Origin: Moniliella sp. 'wahieum'
Lineage: Eukaryota; Basidiomycota; Moniliellomycetes; Moniliellales; Moniliellaceae
Direction of reading: 5' to 3'
NCBI GenBank assembly: GCA_003971905.1
Contig: RSEE01000075.1
Location: forward strand, 62,001-126,000
Length of the DNA: 64,000 nucleotides
Shown in pieces: positions 44,130-55,569 of this stretch; the stretch's first letter is position 1; each line of letters begins with the position of its first letter. The notes beneath the pieces are model-generated. The model was not told the DNA's origin. It saw only the letters and a list, made by a program, of their open reading frames with translations, and searched no databases. The position numbers were made by a program, and so were the translations under genes.

Positions 44130-45718
44130 TTATTCCTGCTTCGACGGCATCTGCGCCCGCGCCTGGGCCACCAGCGCGAGCTGAGTGGGACGCAACGCCG
44201 CATACAGCAGGTCGAGCGCAGGCGTCGCCACATTGTACGCCCTCGCCCGAGCATGGAGGGGGACAAAGATGGCCGCAAACTCATTCGGCTTGCCCTGATC
44301 CCAGTCCACCAACATAGAGGGGCGATAGCTCTTGCTCACATGCCTGTGCTCGCCTGCCGCCCCGGACGGGGCGCTCCGCAACGTCTTCTCCAACGCCTCG
44401 GCCACACACGCCTCCGGCAACACCTTCTCGTCCATCTCACATGCCCGTCCGACCGCCAATGTCTCCCGCATCAACGTTTCAGCCGAATAGCGCGTATCAT
44501 CCCTGCACTCCTCGGCCAGCAGGGCGGCCAAAGGCTGGCGTGCTTAGTGTCGATTCAGTCCACAGATGCATCCCATGTCCCGGTCAGTATTCTGTCTGTC
44601 TCTCTCTCCTCGCGCCTGCCTCCCTCATAGCATGTGACCGCCAGCGCAAGCAAGGACAAAGAGCACAAGAGAACAGAGAGCGATGCGCACCTAGACAACA
44701 GAGGCCGCTCCAGGCAACAATCCACAAGGTCTTTTGCCATCGGAGCGGCAGAACATCGTCAACCAACTCAGTTGCGATGCCCGCACGAGAGAAGAGAGCG
44801 GCAAGACGGTGCAGTTGGGCCTCCACCTTGTCATGGTGCGCAGAGGGGGGGTGGGGGGAGTATAGCCCCAGATCCACCCTCTGCAGCGCGCCTTGCTCCA
44901 CACATCGACCCCCCTGCACCATCCGTGCCCCGGCCCAGACCGAAGCGGTGAACACGGCCGACGCCACCTCATCTTGCACCACAAGACGGTCATGAACCGG
45001 CTCCTCCACCTCTAGCCCGTTCTGGACCAACAAGATGGCCGGCTTGCCGCCTGCTCCCCCAGGGCAGGCCCAATCACATCGGCCAAGGAGACGAGATCGG
45101 GGGTGCACTTGGTGGTGCACACGACGTAGTCGTACGCGTCTGTTTCGGCGCTTTGACGCGCCTCGACCGGCTCATGCACCACACGCCCCTTGGGCTTCCA
45201 CCCACGCACAAACCCAAATGCCGAAGAGGCAATGTCCACTCCGGGGCCGTCGGGGGTGAAGCGCGAGAAATTCGACCGCGCCACCGCGGTCAGCTTGACG
45301 CCTGCGCGCGTCTCGAGGAGCCACGAGAGCAGGACGCCAAGCGCGCCGAGCCCAATGACGAGCACATGCGGTGGGGCATCGGGGGATAACGGTGGGGCAT
45401 CGGGGGTTAACGGTGGGGCAGCGGGGCTTAACGGTGGGGCATCGGGGGATAACGGAGCGGCGGACACGGAGTGGAGATCGGGCTCGGGCTGGGCAAGCGC
45501 ACTGGGCGAGACGGGGATGGGGACGCTGTGGGCGAGGCCGAGGGGATGCCGCCGGACACGTGTGGCGGGTGGGCGTGCGGGGCCGGGGGCAGGTGGGCGT
45601 GGGCGAGGAGACGCTCCACGCGGTCGAGCACCATCGCCGACGCCGCCCACGAGCAGACGAGATGTGGGGGGTAAATATTAGATCGCGCCTCAGCTGACGC
45701 CTCAAAACGCCATCCCAT
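44130..45718 (-). CDS. PAN5: 2-Dehydropantoate 2-reductase (ketopantoate reductase, ApbA/PanE family)
   Basis: NADPH-dependent reduction of ketopantoate to pantoate, on the path to pantothenate and CoA. The Rossmann motif is VLVIGLGALGVLLSWLLE (about 45365-45310). The family's key residues are visible: the Asn in LLVQNGLEVEEP (about 45030), the Lys in LRWQKTLW (about 44740) and the Ser and Glu in SMLVDWDQGKPNEF (about 44310-44270). The C-terminus ends QARAQMPSKQE at 44130. One intron lies at about 44690-44535 (donor GTGCGC). The start is uncertain: an ATG at 45718 gives a long N-terminal extension (SWAASAMVLDRVERLLAHA) before the Rossmann motif. A 21-bp tandem repeat encoding (LSPDAPP)n sits directly upstream of it. 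The core length fits the family; the total would be about 480 residues, longer than the bacterial enzyme. Two or three frame changes occur. A paralogue with another 2-keto substrate is possible. Confidence 0.87.
45370..45453. repeat. Four-copy 21-bp coding tandem repeat
   Basis: Four near-identical 21-bp units (GGTGGGGCATCGGGGGATAAC type) in phase with the reading frame. On the minus strand they encode (L-S/T-P-D/A-A-P-P) units just before the Rossmann motif of the ketopantoate reductase. Confidence 0.9.
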
Positions 45719-48700
45719 CCACGCCTCCCCGCATCACGTGCCCCTGCGCCGCTGAGATAAGCCATCCCTCCTCGTTGTGTCGCGCGTCCACAGGCAGAAC
45801 AGACGCAACGCAACAGAGCCGATCCCCCGGCTTGCTCCCCTCCGTGTGTGCATAGACACACCTGTGATGTGGGTGGCTAGAGTCTCCTTTGGGGTTCCAG
45901 CGTATAGACCCTTTTGCTGGTACGGCCAAGACGGGCCGTCATTGAGCCCGGCGGTTCTTCTGTTAGGTTATGTGCCCACTCGGTAACTTTTTTTGGATGG
46001 TGCATCTCAGGGACTACTTCACCCTTCCCCGGTTCTGACCCCAGCCGAGCTGACTAGTAGCTCACGCCCGCCCCCACAGCCTACGGCGACGATCGTAATC
46101 GAACAAGGCAACGATATGCCCGGTAGCCGATCAGTGTCTAATAGTACCTACATGTCCAGTGGAGGCCACGACGTCCCTTTCTCGCTTTTTTGCTTTTCTT
46201 TTGTTCCCACACGATCCGTTCTCCGGGAGAATGGAATACAGTCAGCCAGTTTGTGATGGAACCCGGATCTCTTCTCGCGCGGCGATAATTATGGTTCCAT
46301 AATCCCTGAAGAACCCCCTTTCTCTCCTTGCATTTTGCCTTTTTGGTTTCTCGTTTTGAGACCTCGTCTGTATTTCCGAGATTGGTGACACTCTCTGTCG
46401 TCTGTAACTTTCCAACACCCTGGCACCCGGTGGATACCCCTTCGCACCGTCTTAAACTTGATACCAAGTAAGCTCCATACGCATGCTTTTGTCGAGTCCG
46501 CGCCCGCCCCGCCTCTAATGTTTGATTCACACCCAATGCATCTGCGGTCGCGTCGTCAAGGTTGGTGTGTCACGTTTTCCTTCTGGTATGCTTTTACGAC
46601 ACCACAGTGGTTTACCCGCCAGAAACAAGGTTAGATCGTGCACCTTCCCATATGGGGTGTAATGCCCTCGCTGACTGGGGTAGTCGTAATGCGAGTCAAT
46701 TTTCCCGTTCCGAATAAACTGCGTCGATGGGCGGGGGGCGCCAATGAGCGATGCATTGTTATGCTCTTTTCTTGCTTCGTCCCCGCCATCCCCTTTCGGG
46801 TATTGTCTGCCGGACGAGCCATAACTACCGCCCTGAAGACTGAGCTGCCGGCACTCTTATCCGTGATGGGGGGCACCAGCGTCCTCCCATCACGAGCGAA
46901 AGTCTGGTCTTGCGCGAGGACACCATATCTAGGTATTACTTGAGATATTGGCTGTCAACGGGACTCTTCTTACGGACAGGCTCTCCTCTGGGATGATTGC
47001 ACATCTGGTTAATTGGGAGCAGCGGTGGTGTCGGGGTTGCTCTGGTGGAAACATGACTTTGCACTTCCGCCCAAGGGCGCGTCGCGGCATCTTGCTATGG
47101 CGATTCCCATCAACTGATCATTGTTGGTCACTGTTCTTGGAGCCATCCAGCAGGAAACGTTTAAATCCTGGCACGAGGCTTTCATTCACCCTGGACGCGA
47201 GTGATTCAACCACTTGTTCCGGTCCAAGTGTCATGTGGACGGTATGGGCCCCAAGGAGGAGGCACTATTTGTGGGCCAGACGACTCCCGATGGTCGGCCT
47301 CCCTGATGCGGTGAACGATCTCTCCGGCTTCGGCTGGTGGGCGACCACGTGTGCCTGGACTTGTTCCACATAACACAGCGGATCAACGAAATAGATAAAA
47401 ATATCAGCGGATGTCCGGAGGCTGATATCGGCGACGTATTTGCATGGTTTTGAGGGAAATGATGTCAGCGACGGCGCAAAAGAGGTCGTTGATGTCAGCG
47501 ACGGCGCAAAAGAGGTCGTTGATGTCAGCGACGGCGCAAAAGAGGTCGTTGATGTCAATGATGTGCAGCGCGGGGGGCCAACTGCCGGCTACATGTGAAA
47601 CTTTGCGTCGTTTCAAAATCCCACCCGGCCACACCATTTCGTGTCTTCTGATGCTAGGAAATGCTACCAGAACCACCTAGTCAACACGCGTCCTTCCTAT
47701 ACGCGCTCACGGTAGCTGGCCAAGGGCAGGGAATCGATGCTCTACGGGGACATGCGTCTTCAGATTAGCCAGGGGAACATCGGCAATTGGTGTGGCCAAG
47801 GTCTAGTCGTCAGGTAAATGGAAGCTCATTTCATGTGGACCAAAAGGCAGGCCATGCAGGACAACATTGTGCCCACTGATAGGGGTTTGGCTCATCAGGC
47901 GTCCATCCTGCGGCTAGTTCTGCTTGAGTACAGGACAGGCAGGGACGACTGGTGCAGCCCCGCGGAAGATAGGCTTTTTTGGTCCTTCACATTGCTTTGA
48001 CCCCGCAAACGAAAGTCATGAAAAGTCTGTTGGGTTCTCCGAGCAAACCGACGAGATCATCGAGAGTCCTTCGTCCTGATAAATCCATAGTCGGACAGGC
48101 GCGTTTGAGAGATAGGTCTGAAACCGAAATCCGTCAAGCGAGACTGTCTCCCAGAGATTAGGCTGTCATATACGCGGACTTGACACTTCTTCACCATCTC
48201 TTCTTCTTGTTCCATCAGGTGTGTGTGCTCGTGAGCCAACCGTCTGACCCATTCCGCGTTGGCTCCGACAACAGTAAGGTGTGTGGATGAGGCCGGAGCT
48301 TGGGCCCCACTGGTCCGTGTAGTGTAGGCGTCCTTCATCGCAGTGTTCCGACTCGGCCAGATATTCATTGGACCAGATCAATTGTCGGTGGTCACAGAAT
48401 GACCCTGACCCCGTCGAACGGACCAGCAAAGCGATGAACGACACCAGTTCGACAATGAATACGGGTAACGACAGGTTTTACATTTGCGGACCGGCATGCC
48501 CTTCAACTGTTCCTTGACGCAAAACTCCACCTTTTGCTTAATGAACGCGGTGTTGCGTGTGCGATCTGTCCCAATGTCCGGGAAGATTGTCATTGGAAGT
48601 CTCCGCTCATCAGCTGGCCGCCTGGCAAATAATAAAGGCGATGTGCAGAGCCACGTCGCGTCGCGCCAGAGGCCCAGGGAAGTACCGATGCGCAGTAGCT

Positions 48701-50511
48701 CCCGCGATAAAGGCTAGAGATAAAGGTGATCGTGCCAAAATACGCGCTTGTGTATTTAGAGCACAGTCGTCTCGCTTGGCAACACATCGCGAGCCGGATG
48801 GTGAAGTGGGATTCGCGTTAATCCATCTACCCCAACTTGCGAGTGGAGGTCATCTGAGACATCACGCATAGTCAACGTGGGAACGGTGAAAATATATTAT
48901 TTTCCCACTCCAGCGTGGAACGGTGGCTAAGGGGGCGACGCACAGCAATAGTTAATCTCATCAGTGGCAGGCCCAGTTCGGCGAGCTCTCGCCGCATATA
49001 CTTTTTGGTAACCACAACTGGATGATGTTGATGACGGCAATGAACGGGTTCGTAAAGGGCGCGAACATATTGCTAGCAATCGGACCGTGGTGACGTCTTA
49101 TTGTTTCCGACAGATCCTCAATACACAGAGTCGGAGACTGCAAAAAGGAGTGCGTCTTATTGTGAGGCATCAGACTTGTGTGTGCGCGCCGAGTTGATCG
49201 CCACTCTGGCTTGGATCCGGACTGAGGATCCGCTGTCGCTTCGGGTTCGGTAGACGGACCAGCCGACTGTGGGCAACGCACGTTTCAGCGTTGTCCTCCA
49301 TCCAAAAGCATCTTCCACATCGCCATTTTGCGTGGGAGACCCAGGGGGCAATCCAGAGAGGGGCTGACGGTGCAATTCAGGGGAGGCCACGTCTGGCATA
49401 TTAATGTCAGATGTGTGCCACAGTAGAGATGGTGGCCAGCGCTTGCCGGTTGGAACCAGCTAGGATCGTGCTTACGCGCCGGAGCGCAGGGTGCACGAAT
49501 GATGCCTGCTGCAGTGTCCAGTGTTGCAGCTGGGTTATTGGACGCGACCCGGTGTGCCCGGTGTGATCTTGCTGGTGACGTCGGGCGTCCCTGTGTCGAA
49601 AAGACGAGTACGGGTATCGACGACATATCCGGTGCATATCCAATGGCTGGCAGTGCTGGGCATTCTGGCAGCCGAAAGAGTTGAAGCAAGAGTTGGAGGA
49701 GCTAGGGCTCCAGTGTCCAGTACCTCGGTGTCGATACATTGCCGGTGTACCAACGGCGAACGTTTGAATGTGCGACTCGACTTTCACTGTTGGCCTGGCT
49801 GCTTCGATCTGTCCAGGACACTACGTAGCCTTATTCGCTCACCATCGAGCGACAGTTGGCTACTGCCGGTCACGGGCGAAGACGAGCTGGCAAGCCTGAC
49901 GAAGCCTATGTGCGCCTGTCGCCTTCCTATTCCCATCCCCAGGTTGGTCATGGGGTCAGATTCAATCTGGAGACGATAGTCGCCCCGTGCCCTTTTACCT
50001 TTTAGGTTGCCCGTACCCAAAACCGTCGCCCTCCCTGGTTTCCCCTCTGTCCCCCGTTCTTCCTCTATGCTACACCGCCTTGCCACACTGGCACCCACCT
50101 CTGCTATACGCCGAGAAGTCTTTCTTTGTCCCTAGCCCCGCTCGGACCCACCAATCAGCCCAAGTGCGTAACCACCGTGAGAGCTAGTCGACCTTAGGAT
50201 CTCCAATGGATTGTACCCTTAGGCCTTAGGCCTTAACCCCCCTGGGCGCCCCCCCCTGGCAGCGCCCGCGCGTACACTGCCTGGTGCAGAGAATGTTGGG
50301 CGCAGCCTGTTCCCTGCAGCAACAGCGCCTTAATACTTCTTCAGTTAGGCCCCTGGCTAGCCAAATCCGGCCAGGGGCAAAAGACTTGCCTAATGCATTG
50401 TATGGAGCCCCCCGCATGTGAGTGGCGCAATCTGCTCTACCCCCACACTGCAGCCCACACTTGACAAGAGCCAGCCAGACCCCCTGGTCATGCCTCTTTC
50501 CACATACACCC
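45719..50511. other. Gene-poor, less GC-rich region; no confident gene
   Basis: Composition drops visibly from the first 45 kb and long open frames disappear. Some pieces look protein-like but are short and unassigned. Plus: GAIQQETFKSWHEAFIHPG near 47140. Minus: NAEWVRRLAHEHTHLMEQEE near 48240, DRTRNTAFIKQKVEFCVKEQ near 48560, NMFAPFTNPFIAVINIIQLW near 49060 and APDMSSIPVLVFSTQGRP near 49620. None carries a motif I can name. They could be remnants of old transposons or of low-expression genes with many introns. A stretch of TTAGGCC words (about 50219-50236) and a C run precede the copia element. Confidence 0.4.
47461..47550. repeat. Three-copy perfect 30-bp tandem repeat
   Basis: The unit from GATGTCAGCGACGGCGCAAA to AGAGGTCGTT is repeated three times without a mismatch, followed by a partial, diverged fourth start (GATGTCAATGATGT). 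Being 30 bp long, it stays open in several frames on both strands, which explains the repetitive small frames here. Confidence 0.93.
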
Positions 50512-50671
50512 TGTTGACATCCGTCCTAGGACCGCGCGGACCCTGAGTCACGTGAGTCAGCTTTCATTCCTTCCGAGCTCGCACCAGTCTTCTGGACGAG
50601 TCAGTCGCAGAAGCTTCTTAGTCCAATACGACGTTCAGTGCTCACATTCTGTGGTAGTAGCGAGGCCGACA
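50512..50671 (+). repeat. Left LTR of the copia element
   Basis: 160 bp with TG...CA ends, identical by eye to 55410-55569. It is preceded by CACCC. Confidence 0.95.
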
Positions 50672-50725
50672 GAGTTACATCCTTATCTGCTCATCCCTGA
50701 GCTGGCCAAAACTACACCCACAACC

Positions 50726-51973
50726 ATGGGCGCCAACGCTAACACCGATCTCTCGGTCAGCGACACCACAATGGTGAACAAGCGCGATTACTGGACACCA
50801 ACCGGTCGCGATCCGCCACCGATTGGCACCGACAACGAGGAACTCATGATGCTTTGCGCCGAAGCGCACCTGTGGTTCAAGAAGACGAACGACATCGATG
50901 TCGTTAAAGAGAAGATCAACAGAGCTATACACGACAGAGCCGAGTGGCTTGGATGGAAGGACGAACCTACGTCTATCACGACAAACTGGGTTCGACGGGC
51001 TACGAATTTTGTGGTGCAAAACATCCACCAAATGGAAACTCAACCCAACGCAACTTTGGGGGCACCTACAGGCGCAGCCTCGCGACCCGAGTACGACCTT
51101 TACAGATCACTACGCGAGTCTCCCACCAAGAATATCAAGTGGCCTGATCTGAACAAAGACCCGTCCGCCTACAGCGCTTGGGAAGACGAATTTCTCTTCG
51201 CGATAACAGATGCCCACCCCCACGCAAGCGACGTCGTCCAGAATGGTCGCAGCTCCCGCTACTTCACCGAGGACCTCGACAGACGCTTGCACAACCTTCT
51301 TAGGGAAGCCATGCCGTCAACCCTCTTCCGGACGATCCGCACCCACCACGAAATATCATGCACCCAGGACACGCTGAACATGCTGCGTCAGCGGTATGGA
51401 TATACGCCTACCGCAAACAGAGGGCCTCTACTCATTCGCTACTTTTCGGCCGACCAAGGAAACCGATCGGGTCGAGACTACCTCGACTACATGGAAGAGA
51501 TCAGTGCAAGCCTGACGCGAGCGGGCATCCCACTTACGGAAGAGCAGGAACGCACTGGGATCCTACTCGGCTTACGCGACATGAGCATTCGCCAGCGTGA
51601 AGAGCGCTCGAGTCTAGACAAGTTACGGCAGGCCGTGATGGACATACCAGCCGCCACGTATCCCGGTGGAGAAAGGAAGAGAAACGGAGGCAAGCCGGTC
51701 AACGGAGGAACGCCTTGGACTCGACCCGACAGCGGGGGACGACCCACCAGCGGGGGAAAAAACTCCAGCGGGGGCAAAGCCGGCGACGACAACCTCGCGG
51801 ACACAAAGACCAAGGGGCAAGACCGCACCAACCAACCCTGGCGCAGCGCGACGTCTAATAAACCTGTTGTCCCTCCGCGCAACCCAGGCCGAGCCAACGC
51901 TCACGTCGCTCAGAGAGCGAGCTCTCCCGAGTCTGAAGTGATTGACGTTGATGCGGGCACAGCTGACTACTAG
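50726..51973 (+). CDS. Copia gag-like protein
   Basis: The first open region of the copia element, starting at MGANANTDLSVSDTTMV. The family's gag-type helical core is visible (AWEDEFLFAITDAHP near 51180, DYLDYMEEISASLTRAGIPL near 51480), followed by a Gly/Lys/Asn-rich basic tail and an acidic end. I saw no CCHC zinc knuckle in it. It forms the structural part of the element's particle. Confidence 0.8.
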   Translation: MGANANTDLSVSDTTMVNKRDYWTPTGRDPPPIGTDNEELMMLCAEAHLWFKKTNDIDVVKEKINRAIHDRAEWLGWKDEPTSITTNWVRRATNFVVQNIHQMETQPNATLGAPTGAASRPEYDLYRSLRESPTKNIKWPDLNKDPSAYSAWEDEFLFAITDAHPHASDVVQNGRSSRYFTEDLDRRLHNLLREAMPSTLFRTIRTHHEISCTQDTLNMLRQRYGYTPTANRGPLLIRYFSADQGNRSGRDYLDYMEEISASLTRAGIPLTEEQERTGILLGLRDMSIRQREERSSLDKLRQAVMDIPAATYPGGERKRNGGKPVNGGTPWTRPDSGGRPTSGGKNSSGGKAGDDNLADTKTKGQDRTNQPWRSATSNKPVVPPRNPGRANAHVAQRASSPESEVIDVDAGTADY

Positions 51974-51988
51974 GAACTCGGGGGCGAA

Positions 51989-54900
51989 ATGCGAATCATC
52001 CGGGCATTATATGACAGTGGGGCATTCCCATCCATTTGGAAAGACAAATCCGTCTTCACATCCATGACCCCTTGCGACGACGAGATAGAGGTTGCTAACG
52101 GGACACATGTAAAGGCGGAAGGACGAGGCACGGCCACAATCCGTATCCGATGCTTAGGAGGACACCAAATGGAGATAAAACTCCCCAACAGCCTATACAT
52201 GCCCCGTTTCAGCCGAAATCTCGTCAGTGTAGCACACCTGTCGAACACCGGAATCGCATCATACTTCGCCCCACACCAGAAGGGTATCTGGCTTGGTAAC
52301 CCAGGATCCACCCTACGAAAAGTAACCGGCAGTGACTATCAATTCACGATCTTACACAACCCGCGAACGCCACCCACACCCCTGCGGGCCATGGCGACCA
52401 AACCGATCAAACCGGCCGACCCACCCTCAACCCCAAACTCCCTCGCAGCATCCCTGGCCCTGGACCACGTCTCTAAAGCCCACAAACGCTGGAACCACGC
52501 AGCCATCGACCTCCTCCCCTGGCTTACACGATCGGAAACCGCAGGCCTCCGCGTCACAGCCAAGCATATCTCCCTCTGTCGTTCAGAGTGGGATTGCCCA
52601 ACATGCGCGGTGGCACTAGCGACAGCATCGCCCCATCCGAGCCGGGACCGCCTCCGATCCAAAAGACCTTTCGAGGTCCTCCACGTCGACGTAGTAGACC
52701 TCCCCCGGGTAACCGGCATGGGGCACGGATACGCCCTCGTCGCCGTTGATGACTTCACGCGGTACGTCTTCACCACAGCGATCCCGACAAAGGGCGCTGC
52801 AACGAAGGAACTGCGGAACCTCATATTGCGGGAGCAACGCTACGGCCCGGACAGACTGCTGCGGACTTTGCGCACGGACAACGCCCCCGAATTGACAAGC
52901 GCACTGCAACCTTTTCTGGACGAGCAAGGCATCACGTCAGAACGGACAATCCCGGGGCAGAGTGCTAGCAACGGTGTGGCTGAGCGTGCCATCCGAACCA
53001 TAACGACTCGTGCAAGGCAGTTGCTCTTGGGTACAGGTCTTCCGACGTCGGACTGGTGGGAACACAGCCTCCACGCTGCGTGCTTCACCCAAAACCAAAT
53101 GCCACTCAAAACATCCGGGGAAGACAACAAATCGCGATTTGAGCGATACAAAGGCCACGCATACTCGTTACCGATGCAACCCTTTGGCCGCGTTGCATAC
53201 CTCCATCTGCCCGAGTCACGCCGCGAGCACAAGCTCAGCGCGCGGGCAGAGGAAGGTATGCTGGTAGGATACCACCATCAGCGCGGATCAAAGGGATGGC
53301 TCTTCGCCACATACCAACCATCCCTGGGTACCTTCACCTACCGCTGGTCGAAACCGTACAAATGGGGCAACGCCATCTACCCCCATCTCCACCCCGACCA
53401 CTTCCCACCCGACATCTCCAAATCACCTCAAATTAAAATCGACAGTGAAAAAGACGCTAACCCTACTCCGCCAGCCGCGGCAGCACCCATGCCCCGAACC
53501 GCCGCCACACCCCAGACACCCGCTCCCACCACCACCCCCCCTCCGCGCCGCTACCCCCTCCGCCAGCGCACCACCCGCACCTCCCTCGACCTGCACACTC
53601 CCAATCGCTGACGACCCCACCGACACGACCTACCATGCTCGTGCTGCAGCCGCCACGCCCCACTGCGCCGCACCAGAGATCGGCATCGCCCGCCCCCTAC
53701 CTGACACATCCGCCCCCCCGTTTGCCGACACAGTTCAACCTCCCGAATACGCCGCCATGACTGCTCTCAGCGCACCCATCCACCCGGACACGGTTCAGCT
53801 CACCAAGGATGGCGTACCCCTCGCTCCCAAGACGCTCAAGGGTCTCGAGACTCACCCCTCCTTTGCCATGGTCAAGCAGGCTATGGCCGACGAGGTGGCC
53901 ACACTCGCGCGATACGGCACCTACGAGGCTACGTACCCACCACCGGGTGCACAAATCCTCATAGGACTATGGCGCATCACCACAAAGACGGACGCCGAGG
54001 GCCGGTTCCTGCGCCACCGCGCGCGCTTTGTCGCGGGCGGACACCAACAATCGGCCGAGACTTGGGGCCAGACGTTCGCACCATCGGTGCGCACACCTGC
54101 CATCCTGACCCTCGTCGTGCTGGCCGAGAAGTATAAGTTTGGCCTCTTCTCGGCGGACGTCAATGCAGCGTACCTGAACGCCCCCCTCGAAGAAGCAGTC
54201 TACATCCGCCCACCCCCCTACTTCCCCGAAGCGGGTGGTCGCGTGTGGCGTCTCAAGAAGAGTCTATACGGGCTACATCAGAGCGGAGCAAACTGGGCAC
54301 GATACATCCGGAACCTGCTGCGTGACAAGCTCGGCTTCACGCAAAGCTTGACCGAGCCCTGCTTGTTCGTGCGCGCTGCACCACCGGGTGAGCAGATCCT
54401 CCTGGCGGTCCACACCGACGATCTGCTCCTCGCATGCAAGTCACACCAAAAGTACGAGGAGTTTATGGCCGAGATAAACACACACATTGATGTTCGTGGT
54501 AACGGTCCCCTTCACTACCACCTGGGATGCCAATACGATCGGATCGGTGGGGAGCTGTACCTGAGCCAACCAAAGTTCATCGAGGAAGTGGTGGCAAAGC
54601 ACCACATCAAAGCCCCGTGGATCCGGACTCTCCCACATCCCGTACGGATGATACCGCCCCGTGCCGACCCTGAACCCCCATCCCTCCCAGCCTTGCGCAA
54701 GGCATATCAGGGGAAGATCGGATCGGGACTGTGGGCTGCACGAATGGGCCGGCCTGACTCCCTCTTCGCTATCACGGCCCTCAGCAGAGCCGCTGCCGAC
54801 CCATCGCAGCAGCATCATCAAGCAGTCGATGACTTCCTTCGCTACCTGTACCATACTCGAGGAAAGGGCCTGAGGTTGACCCCAACATCAGATGCACCGG

Positions 54901-55415
54901 CCATTGCGCTGTATACAGATTCCGACTTGGCGGGAGATCCCATCCAGGCACGCTCCACATCTGGATGCCTACTGATGGTGTACGGTGTGCCGGTGTCGTG
55001 GCGATCCATTCTTCAGCCGAAGAGCGTTACCAGTACCGCCGCCGCCGAATATACGGCAGGATATGATGGACTGGTTGACGCCAACTATGTCAAGAACATC
55101 ATGATCGAGCTTGGGGCCATCGGCGAGGGTACACCCATTCATTGGTATTGCGACAATAAGTCTGTCGTCGATCTCGCCCACAAATTTGGCAGCACCGGCA
55201 AGCTCCGAGAGCTGAAGATCCGGTACCACAATGTACGGCAACACGTGGACTCGGGCGAGGCCATACTTGTACACATCCCCGGCGAAAGGAACCCAGCGGA
55301 CGTCCTCACCAAGCCTCTCGGCCGTCCCGCCCTGACAAGCCATCTTGCTCAACTCCGCGTCGAGGAGATGGATCCAGTCCACATGACTGGGCCCTCCGGT
55401 CAGCGGGGGTGTTGA
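51989..55415 (+). CDS. Copia pol region: protease, integrase, RT, RNase H
   Basis: The protease is marked by LYDSGA near 52010. The integrase core follows, with LHVDVVDLPRV near 52690, a LRTDNAPELTSAL segment near 52870 and a later NGVAERAIRTI. The reverse transcriptase is marked by TLARYGTYEATYPPPGAQI near 53905, FSADVNAAYLNAPLEEAVYI near 54150 and LAVHTDDLLLACKS near 54410. The RNase H segment has ALYTDSDLAGDP near 54910 and ends beside the right LTR. This domain order is that of copia elements. The region counts as nearly whole, as stated for the element. Confidence 0.9.
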
Positions 55416-55569
55416 CATCCGTCCTAGGACCGCGCGGACCCTGAGTCACGTGAGTCAGCTTTCATTCCTTCCGAGCTCGCACCAGTCTTCTGGACGAGTC
55501 AGTCGCAGAAGCTTCTTAGTCCAATACGACGTTCAGTGCTCACATTCTGTGGTAGTAGCGAGGCCGACA
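55410..55569 (+). repeat. Right LTR of the copia element
   Basis: 160 bp, identical by eye to the left LTR, followed by the target duplication CACCC at 55570-55574. Confidence 0.95.

Larger units (their letters stand above)
50512..55569 (+). mobile_element. Ty1/copia LTR retrotransposon, recent
   Basis: A 5.06-kb element with two 160-bp LTRs (TGTTGACATCC...GCCGACA) that I read as identical, and a 5-bp target duplication CACCC on both sides. Parts run in the order gag, protease, integrase, reverse transcriptase, RNase H, which defines Ty1/copia. A purine tract (AGCGGGGG) precedes the right LTR. The LTR identity and clean target duplication say the insertion is very recent. The element looks nearly whole, with at most about one break in pol, which may be an assembly artefact like those in the neighbouring host genes. 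It lies in the gene-poor half of the window. Confidence 0.95.
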
